Translations under genes and position numbers: made by a program | The notes under the pieces: generated by a model | What the model saw: only the letters and a program-made list of their open reading frames with translations | Database searches by the model: none | What the model was told of the DNA's origin: nothing | Source: Actinomycetota bacterium | GTDB lineage: Bacteria; Actinomycetota; Actinomycetes; Propionibacteriales; Propionibacteriaceae | Direction of reading: 5' to 3' | Assembly: GCA_016213595.1 (NCBI GenBank) | Contig: JACRAA010000041.1 | Span: 1-35,969, forward strand | DNA length: 35,969 nt | In this document: piece by piece, positions 15,128-22,251 of the stretch | Layout of the letters: every line of letters begins with the position of its first letter | Position numbering within the stretch: position 1 is the stretch's first letter

Positions 15128-16432
15128 ATGACGACCCGCAGAACCTTCATAGCAGGAGCCGCCGCCACTGCGTCCGCTGCCGCCTTGGCCGCATGCAGCT
15201 CCAAGGCCGGCCCCGCTGCCGCACCGACCGCGGATGACACCAGCCCTGTCACCCTGCGCTTCGCGTGGTGGGGCAACGATGTCCGCAACAAGAACACCGC
15301 CCAGGTCATCTCGGACTACATGAAGCTCCACCCGAACGTCACGATCACGGGCGAGCCGGGCGTCTGGACGAGCTACTGGGACAAGCTGTCGACCCAGGTC
15401 GCCGGCAACACCGCTCCCGACATCGTCCAGATGGACGAGCAGTACATCCGCGACTACTCCAAGAAGGGTGTGCTCGCCGACCTCAGCAAGCTCCCCATCG
15501 ACACGAGCAAGTTCGCCAAGGGCCTCATCGCCACCGGGACCATCGACAACAAGGTGACGGCGCTCTGCGCGGGCGTCAACGCCCTGTCGCTCGTCGCGAA
15601 CCCCGCCCTGTTCCAGAAGGCAGGCGTCGCACTCCCCGACGACAAGACCTGGACCTGGGACTCGCTGCAGTCGCTGGCCTCGGACCTCACCAACAAGCTG
15701 GGCGCCGGCCACTACGGCATCAACGGCGGTCTCTTCGGCGACTCCGTGGCCCGCGCGTGGATGTTCCAGAAGGGCAAGACGCTCTTCACGGAGACCGGCT
15801 TCGGCTGGCAGCCGGCGGACATGCAGTCGTTCTTCGAGCTCATGGTCAAGTACCAGTCGGCGAAGGCGATCCCGTCCGCAGCCGAGAACGCGCAGGACTA
15901 CAGCACCGCTCTGGCCCAGCAGATGTTCGGCACCGGCAAGGTCGCCATGGTTCTCACGTGGTCCAACCAGATCGCAGCCCAGCAGGCCGCGGTCGGCCAG
16001 GACTGCAAGATCCTGCGGCTGCCGTCCCAGACCGGCAAGGCCAAGGACGCCGACCTCTGGTACAAGTCGGGCCAGTACCAGTCGATCACCACGAAGTCGA
16101 AGAACCAGGTCGCTGCCGCGAAGTTCCTGGACTACTACTTCAACAACATGGATGCCGGCAAGGTCATGCTGGCCGAGCGCGGTCTGCCGCCGAACACGGA
16201 CATCCTCAACGCGATCAAGCCCCAGCTGGGTAACGCCGACCAGAAGGCCGCCACGTACATGAGCGACATCGCCGGAGAGCTCCACGACCCGCCGGTACCG
16301 CCGCCCCCGGGCGCCTCGACGTTCCAGACGATCATGGAGCGGTACGTGGAGAACGTGCAGTTCGGTCGTCAGTCGCCGGCCGAGGCTGCGCAGAAGCTGT
16401 ACGACGAGGCGAAGGGCCAGCTCAAGTCCTGA
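15128..16432 (+). CDS. Extracellular sugar-binding lipoprotein of an ABC importer (orphan)
   Basis: A 434-residue family 1 solute-binding protein. The signal peptide starts MTTRRTFIAG (Tat-like twin arginine) and ends in the lipobox LAAC with Cys23, so it should be exported folded and lipid-anchored outside the membrane. The mature part begins with TLRFAWWGNDVRN and has APDIVQMDEQYIRDY, both typical of oligosaccharide/monosaccharide binding proteins. The ATG follows CGGAGGATCA. A LacI-type operator lies upstream and a strong terminator directly downstream, so it is a single-gene transcript. No MalF/MalG-type permease or MsmK-type ATPase is nearby, so it must share a transporter encoded elsewhere. 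The substrate is unknown. Confidence 0.92.
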   Translation: MTTRRTFIAGAAATASAAALAACSSKAGPAAAPTADDTSPVTLRFAWWGNDVRNKNTAQVISDYMKLHPNVTITGEPGVWTSYWDKLSTQVAGNTAPDIVQMDEQYIRDYSKKGVLADLSKLPIDTSKFAKGLIATGTIDNKVTALCAGVNALSLVANPALFQKAGVALPDDKTWTWDSLQSLASDLTNKLGAGHYGINGGLFGDSVARAWMFQKGKTLFTETGFGWQPADMQSFFELMVKYQSAKAIPSAAENAQDYSTALAQQMFGTGKVAMVLTWSNQIAAQQAAVGQDCKILRLPSQTGKAKDADLWYKSGQYQSITTKSKNQVAAAKFLDYYFNNMDAGKVMLAERGLPPNTDILNAIKPQLGNADQKAATYMSDIAGELHDPPVPPPPGASTFQTIMERYVENVQFGRQSPAEAAQKLYDEAKGQLKS

Positions 16433-16454
16433 CCCCTGGTCCGAGTGTCGTGTG

Positions 16455-16482
16455 AAGGCGTGGGGCTTCGGCTCCACGCCTT
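16455..16482 (+). terminator. Strong hairpin terminator after the lipoprotein gene
   Basis: A 12-bp stem (left arm AAGGCGTGGGGC, one G-U pair) closed by a stable TTCG tetraloop, followed by TTACG. It lies 22 bases after the lipoprotein stop and ends the single-gene transcript. Confidence 0.85.
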
Positions 16483-16527
16483 TACGCTGTCCGGACAGGG
16501 AGGGTCAGGACAGGGGAGGGTGAGACG

Positions 16528-17979
16528 ATAGCTTCGCTACATCCGGGGTCGGCGGCCGACGGGCCGGTACGGCCGGACCACGTCGCCCCATGGGTCGACG
16601 TCCTGTTGCCGCAGCATGCCCTCGCCCCCGACGGCTCCGACCCCCTCGAGTGGGAGTCGCGGACGACGAGTGACGAGGACGAGGTCGAGACCGAGTACTG
16701 GGCCGGACCGCTCCGCGCGGTCGTACAGCACTCCGTCTCGGAGACGACGTGGCGGGTGCGGGCCAGCGTCGTGAACACGGGCACGGAGCCCGTCTCGGTG
16801 TCGGGAGCGCGTCTCACGGTCGCCCCGGGCGAGGGCCAGGCCTGGGCCTGGGCTGCGGGGGCGGCAGGCCTGCTCGCCGTGGATCCGGGCAGCGCCGGAG
16901 TGTGGGCGCTGTCGCTACGCCGCGGCTCGCTCACCCGCTCGGGGAACGAGGTGGTGTGGCTCCCGGCAGGGACGACCGTCCAACCCGCCCGGCGGGTCAC
17001 CGTCGAGCTTGCCGGTCGCAGGTGTGGCGGCTGGCGCGAGGTGGCCTCGATGCTTCCCGCCTGGGTTCCGGTGCTCGCTGTACGTGGTGACGAGCCGGTC
17101 GACCTCGCGCTCCCGGACGCCGGTGTCGTCGCTCCTGGGTGCGCGATCGCGGAGGCGCCGGACGGGACCGAGATCCGCGGCTCGGGCATGCAGCGGGTCA
17201 GCGTGCGGGGCGCCTTCGGCGAGGTACGGCTCGAGCTCGCCTTCGCCCCGACGATGGGCGACGCCGTCGACGGCGCAGTACGCCAGATCGTCGGGCTCCT
17301 TCAGGAGGAGACCGGCGACCCGGAGCCGGTCGCCCGGGCAGATCCGGCTGGAGCCTCTGCCGACCTCGACCGTACGGCCCGACGTCTCCTCGTGCTGCAG
17401 GCGGGACACGCTCACGACGCCGCGGATGTCGTCGCGGCCCGGCTCGTCCCGGACGTCATCGACCTCGTCCGGACGGGTGGTGGCGCCGGCCCCTTCGTGG
17501 TCGCCGCGCTTGCCGGCGAGGTGCAGCGGCGGGACGACCCGCGCGCGCTGCAGGCACTGGTCGACGCCCTCCACCAGCTGGGTGGCGGGCCCGGCGTGGT
17601 CGTGGCGCTGACGCGGGTCTGGGCGGCGCTGTGGGGACTCGGGCGGGACCCTGAGCCCGTACGCCAGGCACTCGCCCGCGTGTCCGCCCTCCCCGCGCTC
17701 ACGAGACTGGAAGTCATCGAGCGCTCGCTGCTGACCGGTGACCGGGACGCGGTCGCGCGCCTGCACGCCGCCCTCGGTGGTGGGCTGCCGGGTGAGGCGC
17801 TCCCGGCCTGGGAGCCGTGGGAGGCCGCCTACGCGGTCGCCCTGACGTCGCTGCTCGCCGACGAGGACTCTGCCGCACCCGCTGTCGCACAGGCCGGGGA
17901 GCTCGTCGCCCGACGGCTCACCGCCGCGCACGCCGACGACCCGGACGTGCTCGCGTGGCTGCTGCTAGGGGAGCGGTAA
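16528..17979 (+). CDS. Unknown protein of about 480 residues; start unresolved (ATA 16528 or TTG 16606)
   Basis: The first standard start in frame is TTG 16606 (457 residues), but coding-like sequence continues upstream (HPGSAADGPVRPDHVAPW, GC-rich third positions) as far as an ATA codon at 16528. That ATA stands seven bases after GGAGGG. No ATG, GTG or TTG exists between the in-frame stop at 16453 and 16606. The N-terminal half looks beta-rich (VVQHSVSETTWRVRASVVNTG, then SGARLTVAPGEG), like a beta-sandwich on carbohydrate-related proteins. The C-terminal half is an alpha-helical, Ala/Leu-rich repeat-like region. I do not recognise a family and see no signal peptide or membrane segment. The end overlaps the convergent GNAT gene by 15 bases. 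Confidence 0.7.
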   Translation: MASLHPGSAADGPVRPDHVAPWVDVLLPQHALAPDGSDPLEWESRTTSDEDEVETEYWAGPLRAVVQHSVSETTWRVRASVVNTGTEPVSVSGARLTVAPGEGQAWAWAAGAAGLLAVDPGSAGVWALSLRRGSLTRSGNEVVWLPAGTTVQPARRVTVELAGRRCGGWREVASMLPAWVPVLAVRGDEPVDLALPDAGVVAPGCAIAEAPDGTEIRGSGMQRVSVRGAFGEVRLELAFAPTMGDAVDGAVRQIVGLLQEETGDPEPVARADPAGASADLDRTARRLLVLQAGHAHDAADVVAARLVPDVIDLVRTGGGAGPFVVAALAGEVQRRDDPRALQALVDALHQLGGGPGVVVALTRVWAALWGLGRDPEPVRQALARVSALPALTRLEVIERSLLTGDRDAVARLHAALGGGLPGEALPAWEPWEAAYAVALTSLLADEDSAAPAVAQAGELVARRLTAAHADDPDVLAWLLLGER

Positions 17980-18765
17980 GGCCGTGCGGCGCCACACGTA
18001 CGGCACGGTGGTCGTGATGGCGATCATCCCGCAGGCGGCCAGGATGGACCGGCTCATGACGGTGCAGTCCGCGTACAGGAACTTCACGCCCGCTGCCCGT
18101 GCCTCGCGTGCCCGTGCCTGGGTCAGCGCCCGGTAGACGCCGCGGTGGCGCCAGTCCTCCCGGATCGCGCCGCCCCACAGGCCGGCGAAGTCGGTGCCCG
18201 GCACACGATCGAGGCGGCCGCTGCCGACCACCTCACCGCTCGCTTCGGCGAACCACAGCGTGACCGAGGGGTTCCTGAGCCGACGCATCGTCATGTCGAC
18301 CATCCGGGGGATCTCGCCGAACACGCGGTTCTGGAAGGCGACCACACGCTCCACGTCGGCCAGCAGGTCTCCGTCGTCTCCCGCGCGGTGGATCGCGACG
18401 CCCTCCGGAACCGGGTCCTCACCCGCCAGGCCCGCGATCCGTCCCGCCATCACCGTCTCCCGCTCCTGAGGTCGCAGGGCGTGGGCGACGAGCAGGGAGC
18501 CGAGGTTCGCGGGCCCGTCGTGGTCGCGCGTCTTCCACTCGAACTCCTCGATGGACGGGTCGGAGACGAAGCTCTCGACCGTACGCGTGATGAGGGCCGA
18601 CAGCTCGTCAGCGGTGAGGCCGTTGAGGCTGCGGTACGTGACGAACCCGCGGCTCGGCATCCGCGCGACCCACAACGGTCCGTCGGTCCGGACGTCGTCG
18701 AAGTCCGAGGTTTCGACCGCCTCGCGCAGCTGGGCGTCATAGGCGGCCAGGAGACCGTGCCGCAT
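17965..18765 (-). CDS. GNAT-family N-acetyltransferase
   Basis: A 266-residue protein with a C-terminal GNAT domain. WFAEASGEVVGSGRLDRV is the beta4 strand, and GAIREDWRHRGVYRALTQARAREARAAG holds the acetyl-CoA loop RHRGVY. The N-terminal half (about 130 residues) is unassigned and may be a degenerate GNAT repeat. The substrate is unknown. The ATG at 18765 was chosen because TAGAGT stands seven bases before it; the frame continues ten residues upstream without a start signal. It is followed (antisense) by the unknown protein, whose end overlaps it. Confidence 0.82.
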   Translation of the reverse strand: MRHGLLAAYDAQLREAVETSDFDDVRTDGPLWVARMPSRGFVTYRSLNGLTADELSALITRTVESFVSDPSIEEFEWKTRDHDGPANLGSLLVAHALRPQERETVMAGRIAGLAGEDPVPEGVAIHRAGDDGDLLADVERVVAFQNRVFGEIPRMVDMTMRRLRNPSVTLWFAEASGEVVGSGRLDRVPGTDFAGLWGGAIREDWRHRGVYRALTQARAREARAAGVKFLYADCTVMSRSILAACGMIAITTTVPYVWRRTALPLP

Positions 18766-18772
18766 GGCGGGC

Positions 18773-18778
18773 ACTCTA
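18773..18778 (-). promoter_or_regulatory. -10 element for leaderless GNAT gene
   Basis: Minus strand TAGAGT ends seven bases before the ATG at 18765. Confidence 0.5.
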
Positions 18779-18816
18779 GCCAACCGCGCTGTCAACGGAC
18801 GGCGGCAGGCCGACGC

Positions 18817-19263
18817 TCACGAGGGTTCAGCGGCGACCGCGCCGCCCGAGGAGCCGTCGAAGCGCCGGCCCAGCACGACGCAGTCCTGCTCCGCATAGCC
18901 GAGGGCCGCGTAGAAGCCCACGACTGCCGTGTTCGTACGGCGCACCATCAGCTGGATCTTCGGCATGCCGCGCTCCTCGACCCAGCGCTCGACTGCGGCC
19001 ACGAGGGCGAGGCCGATCCCTTCGCCACGCCGCGCAGGGTGCGCGGCGAGGTAGTAGACCCACCCGCGATGGCCGTCGACGCCGACCATGGCGGTACCCA
19101 CCAGCGTCTCGCCGTCGTACAGGCCGAGGACTGCCGAGGAGGGGCCGGCGACGGCGCGCGCGAAGTCGCCGTACGGGTCGTTCCAGGGCCGGGTGAGGTC
19201 GCTGGCGGTCCAGAGGTCCACCGCTGCGTCGGCCGCTTCGGTGCCGAGCTCGACGATCGTCAT
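18817..19263 (-). CDS. YpeA-like GNAT acetyltransferase
   Basis: A 148-residue GNAT protein close to E. coli YpeA: LWTASDLTRPWNDPYGD near the N-terminus, VGVDGHRGWVYYLAAHPARRGEGIG with the acetyl-CoA loop, and KIQLMVRRTNTAVVGFYAALGY near the end. The LTRPWNDP block is characteristic of this small subfamily. The true substrate is not known to me. The ATG at 19263 is fixed by homology and by TAGCAT seven bases before it; the frame upstream is not used. Confidence 0.88.
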   Translation of the reverse strand: MTIVELGTEAADAAVDLWTASDLTRPWNDPYGDFARAVAGPSSAVLGLYDGETLVGTAMVGVDGHRGWVYYLAAHPARRGEGIGLALVAAVERWVEERGMPKIQLMVRRTNTAVVGFYAALGYAEQDCVVLGRRFDGSSGGAVAAEPS

Positions 19264-19270
19264 GCCGGGG

Positions 19271-19276
19271 ATGCTA
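19271..19276 (-). promoter_or_regulatory. -10 element for leaderless YpeA-like gene
   Basis: Minus strand TAGCAT ends seven bases before the ATG at 19263. It lies on the junction with the end of the reductase gene (19274), so the acetyltransferase has its own start inside a tight gene pair. Confidence 0.45.
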
Positions 19277-20158
19277 GCGATGCTTGTCGGCCCGCCGGTG
19301 CTTGCGACGCTCCTCGGTGGCGTCACCGAGCAGCTCGGCGAGCGACAGGGGTCGTCGCCCGGTGAGGCGTTCGACGGCGTCGGTCACCGCAGACAGCTCG
19401 CCGGAGGCGATGGCGCTGTACGTGCTGACCCAGGCGTCGAGCTGCCACTGGGGCGCGCCGTACGACGCGCGAGACGCGTAGGCAGCCTCGAGGGTCTCGT
19501 TCTCGAACCGGTACGGACGGCCGGTGACGCGTCTCATGACCTCCGTGGCCTCGGCGAGGGTGAGCGCCTCCGGGCCGGTCAGGTCGTACGTGGCAGCGAC
19601 GTGGTCCTGGGGCGAGCGGAGCACCTCCGAGGCGACGCGGGCGACGTCCGCCCGTGCGACGCCGCCGAACCGGCCGTCGCCGGCGGGACCCCGGATGACG
19701 CCGCGCTCGTCGGCGAACAGCGGGAGGAAGTCGAGGTACAGGGAGTCGCGCAGGAACGTCCACCCCATGCCCGACAAGCGCAGCAGCTGCTCCGTGTGCC
19801 AGTGGTCGCGCGCGAGCGTGAACGTGGCGTCCGGGGCCGCGCCGAGGAACGACGTGTAGACGACGTGTCCGACTCCGGCGTCCGTGGCCGCCTGGACGAA
19901 CGTGCGGTGCTGTACGAGACGGTCGGCGCTCTCGGCGCCGGACACCATGAAGAGCAGGTCGACGCCCTCGAGGGCCTTCCGGGCGGACGGGCCATCTCCG
20001 TACGACGCCTGGACGACGTCACCCTCGAGGCCTGCCGGGAGCCTGGCGGGATCGCGGACCACGAGCCGAAGGGCTTGACCGGCGTCCTGCAGAGCGCGGG
20101 CGACGAGTCCGCCCACATGTCCTGTCGCGCCGGTGACGGCGATGAGTGTTCGCGCCAT
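19274..20158 (-). CDS. NmrA/QorB-like NAD(P)-binding reductase (atypical SDR)
   Basis: A 294-residue atypical short-chain dehydrogenase. The Rossmann loop VTGATGHVGG lies at residues 8-17, followed by RLVVRDPARLP (NADP-type phosphate pocket) and SYGD. VVYTSFLGAAPDATFTLARDHWHTEQLLRLSG is typical of QorB/YtfG quinone reductases, which lack the canonical YxxxK. The likely role is NADPH-dependent quinone reduction or redox sensing. The ATG follows GGAGACCTCC and stands 34 bases downstream of the tRNA-Gly gene on the same strand. The C-terminus is rich in basic residues (ERRKHRRADKHR), which is unusual. Confidence 0.85.
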   Translation of the reverse strand: MARTLIAVTGATGHVGGLVARALQDAGQALRLVVRDPARLPAGLEGDVVQASYGDGPSARKALEGVDLLFMVSGAESADRLVQHRTFVQAATDAGVGHVVYTSFLGAAPDATFTLARDHWHTEQLLRLSGMGWTFLRDSLYLDFLPLFADERGVIRGPAGDGRFGGVARADVARVASEVLRSPQDHVAATYDLTGPEALTLAEATEVMRRVTGRPYRFENETLEAAYASRASYGAPQWQLDAWVSTYSAIASGELSAVTDAVERLTGRRPLSLAELLGDATEERRKHRRADKHR

Positions 20159-20192
20159 GGAGGTCTCCTCGCCGGCCTTCAGCTGGCCGGGG

Positions 20193-20263
20193 AGCGGATG
20201 ACGGGAATCGAACCCGCAGGGCCAGCTTGGACGGCTGGGGCTCTGCCATTGAGCTCCATCCGC
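20193..20263 (-). tRNA. tRNA-Gly(UCC), with non-canonical bases at positions 8 and 33
   Basis: Reads 5'-GCGGATG ... CATCCGC-T on the minus strand, 71 nt with no encoded CCA. All four arms fold: acceptor 7 bp, D-stem GCTC/GAGC, anticodon stem CCAGC/GCTGG and T-stem GCGGG/CCCGT with TTCGATT loop. The anticodon loop is CGTCCAA, giving UCC, but position 33 is G instead of the near-universal U. Position 8 is also G instead of U. G18, G19 and the T-loop are normal. Either it is a functional variant, possibly for a non-ribosomal task, or a decaying copy. Confidence 0.85.
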
Positions 20264-20264
20264 G

Positions 20265-20279
20265 CGGCCCGAGGGGCCG
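20265..20279 (-). other. Hairpin just upstream of the tRNA-Gly gene
   Basis: CGGCCC and GGGCCG pair around a three-base loop, immediately 5' of the tRNA on the minus strand. It may be a terminator of a transcript coming from the secreted-protein gene, or part of tRNA processing. The rest of 20280-20522 shows no gene that I can support. Confidence 0.3.
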
Positions 20280-20522
20280 GGACGACTGTACCGGACGAAG
20301 ACGCCCCGCCACGAGACAGGTCCGCCGGGGATGGATGGCTCCCCGACCGCTCATCGGCACGGATGAGGGGCTTGTCAAGGGTCCAGTGAGGACCGGCGGG
20401 CATGCGTGAAGCGTGCGACCAGGGTTCCTGCCAGCCCATCCTGGACTCGCCCCTGGACGCACGCTCCACTCCAGCAGAGGTGCTCCGTGCTACTGGGTCA
20501 CGGTGTTCTCACTGCAGGCCGA

Positions 20523-21083
20523 CTAGAGCCCGAGCAGCTGGTTGAGCAGGTTGGCGAGGCCGTTCACGCCACCGTTGTTGTCGAGAAGCCCGGCCACGCT
20601 GCACAGAAGGTTGCCGAGCAGGTTCCCGTTGCCGGACTGTGCCGTGATGTTGAGGTGGACCGCGCTGAGATCCACGACCAGGCCGAGGAGGTCGAGGTGA
20701 AGCGGGCCCAGGTCCAGCGTGAGGATCTTGCAGGAGCCGCTGGGCGTCAGGTTACCGATCAGGGACGTCACCGTCTGGGTGATCGGGATCACCGTCCCGC
20801 TGACAGTTGTCAGGCTGCCCTGGAAGATGCCCTGCAGGCCGAGCTGGCCGTTCTGGTTGACGAACTGCGTCGGCGTGAACGTACCGGTCAAGGTTCCGAC
20901 CCCGGCGATGACCTGGTTGATCGGGATGACGGTCTGCGAGAGCGTCGCCTGCGTGGATGGTGCGGCTGCCGGAGCCACGGCTGCCTCGGAGATGGGCGCC
21001 GCCGAAGCAGGTAAGGCGCTGAGGCCCATGGAGAGCCCGAGTACTGCGGATGCCGCCAGGGAAATGACGCGTACTGGTCGCAT
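20523..21083 (-). CDS. Secreted protein of unknown function (GNLLGNLLC family)
   Basis: A 186-residue secreted protein. A Sec signal peptide with a basic start and hydrophobic core ends in LPASA (cleavage after residue 28). The mature chain is rich in Gly, Leu, Asn and Thr and holds CKILTLDLGPLHLDLLGLVVDL and the stretch GNGNLLGNLLCSVAGLLD. I recall this C-terminal pattern from many actinobacterial secreted proteins without assigned function. Two cysteines (in GSCK and LLC) could form a disulfide. The ATG follows GAGAGGAAGG; the frame reaching 21236 lies in the intergenic region. A long inverted repeat stands upstream. Confidence 0.85.
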   Translation of the reverse strand: MRPVRVISLAASAVLGLSMGLSALPASAAPISEAAVAPAAAPSTQATLSQTVIPINQVIAGVGTLTGTFTPTQFVNQNGQLGLQGIFQGSLTTVSGTVIPITQTVTSLIGNLTPSGSCKILTLDLGPLHLDLLGLVVDLSAVHLNITAQSGNGNLLGNLLCSVAGLLDNNGGVNGLANLLNQLLGL

Positions 21084-21108
21084 TGTGATGCCTTCCTCTC
21101 TGCGTCCC

Positions 21109-21151
21109 GGATCGGTCTGACCCGGTATTGGGTGCCCGTACCCACCGATCC
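21109..21151. promoter_or_regulatory. Inverted repeat between the secreted-protein gene and the SDR gene
   Basis: GGATCGGT and ACCGATCC form perfect eight-base arms, and the right part contains a nested GGGT/ACCC pair. It lies 26 bases upstream of the secreted-protein ATG, in the divergent region. It may be an operator or a leader hairpin; no regulator can be named. Confidence 0.4.
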
Positions 21152-21285
21152 TGAGCACAAACCCACAGTGACTAGGTCTGGCGTCTGTCCGCCATGCCCT
21201 CTCGAGAGCCGCTCGAGCGACCGTCTGGATAGCCACTACCGTGAGATCCGGCTACCAACATCGGGACGAACATGGGGGTCGTGGA

Positions 21286-22059
21286 GTGACGGGATCACGT
21301 CTGTTCGACGTCGCGGGGCGCCTGGCCCTGGTGACAGGCTCGAACCGGGGGCTGGGCCACACCCTTGCCCGGGGGCTCGTGGCGGCTGGGGCACACGTGG
21401 TCGTCCACGGGCGGGACGAGGCCGCCGTGGCCGCGGCCGCCGAGGAGCTGCGCGGGCAGGGCGACGGGCAGGTCTCCACGGTGACCTTCGACGTCACGGA
21501 CGCGAGCGCTGTGGCCGCTGCGATCGGCGACCTCATCGAGCGGCTCGGCGTCCCCGACATCCTGGTCAACAACGCCGGCGTCCAACGCCGCGCCCCGTTC
21601 ACCGAGTTCGACCCGGCGGACTGGGACCTCGTCCTGTCCACCAACCTCTCGAGCGTGTTCTACGTCTCCAAGGCGGTCGCGGCGGCCATGACGGCTCGGG
21701 GCTCCGGGAAGATCATCAACATCGGCTCCGTACAGTCGCAGCTGGCCCGGCAGACGATCGCGCCCTACTCGGCGTCCAAGGGCGGGGTGGCGATGCTCAC
21801 CAAAGGCATGGCCGCCGACCTCTCCCGGTCCGGGATCCAGGTCAACACGATCTCGCCCGGCTACTTCGCCACCGAGATGAACGAAGCGCTGTGGTCGGAT
21901 CCGGCGTTCGACGACTGGGTGAAGAAGCGCACGCCCGCCCAGCGCTGGGGCAAGCTCGACGAGCTGGTCGGGACTCTGCTCTTCCTGGCCTCGGACGCTT
22001 CGAGCTTCGTCACCGGGCAGAACATCTTCGTCGACGGCGGCATGACGGCGGTCGTCTGA
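21286..22059 (+). CDS. SDR-family oxidoreductase, gluconate 5-dehydrogenase-like
   Basis: A 257-residue classical short-chain dehydrogenase. The nucleotide loop TGSNRGLG lies at residues 17-24, NNAG in the middle, and the catalytic pair is Tyr161-x3-Lys165 (PYSASKGG). The pattern ALVTGSNRGLG ... GYFATEMNEAL ... RTPAQRWGKLDELVG ... NIFVDGGMTAVV is that of gluconate 5-dehydrogenases (IdnO/GNO type), which interconvert gluconate and 5-ketogluconate. Other sugar-acid or 2-keto-3-deoxygluconate reductases share it. The start is the GTG at 21286 behind GGGGTCGTGGA. It stands alone, but its likely substrate would be the product proposed for the LarA-type enzyme at 1997-3265. Confidence 0.85.
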   Translation: MTGSRLFDVAGRLALVTGSNRGLGHTLARGLVAAGAHVVVHGRDEAAVAAAAEELRGQGDGQVSTVTFDVTDASAVAAAIGDLIERLGVPDILVNNAGVQRRAPFTEFDPADWDLVLSTNLSSVFYVSKAVAAAMTARGSGKIINIGSVQSQLARQTIAPYSASKGGVAMLTKGMAADLSRSGIQVNTISPGYFATEMNEALWSDPAFDDWVKKRTPAQRWGKLDELVGTLLFLASDASSFVTGQNIFVDGGMTAVV

Positions 22060-22147
22060 GAGGCCCTGGCCAGCGGACTCGAGGGCAGCGCTCCCGCTGA
22101 CTCCCGCGCCGGAGTGGTCATGGACGCTTCGCTCGCCGTCCCGGCGG

Positions 22148-22216
22148 CTGACTCCCGTGAGCTGGTGGTTCTCAGCCCTGTCCAGCGCCTCATAACCACT
22201 GCGGCACGGGAGTCAG
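22148..22216. terminator. Long two-step inverted repeat between convergent genes, probable bidirectional terminator
   Basis: Outer arms CTGACTCCCGTG (22148-22159) and CACGGGAGTCAG (22205-22216) are perfectly complementary. Five bases further in on each side, GTGGTT pairs with AACCAC around a 23-base loop. A third copy of the outer motif, GCTGACTCCCG, occurs as a direct repeat near 22096. It separates the SDR gene from the DUF2142 gene, so transcription from both sides could stop here. Confidence 0.6.
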
Positions 22217-22251
22217 GCTTCGCACGCCGCCGACTCCCCCGGACACGCCTC

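Noticed and set aside
20160..20522. tRNA gene as an integration site for a mobile element
   Set aside because: No integrase, no repeat of the tRNA 3' end and no foreign-looking genes are seen on either side.
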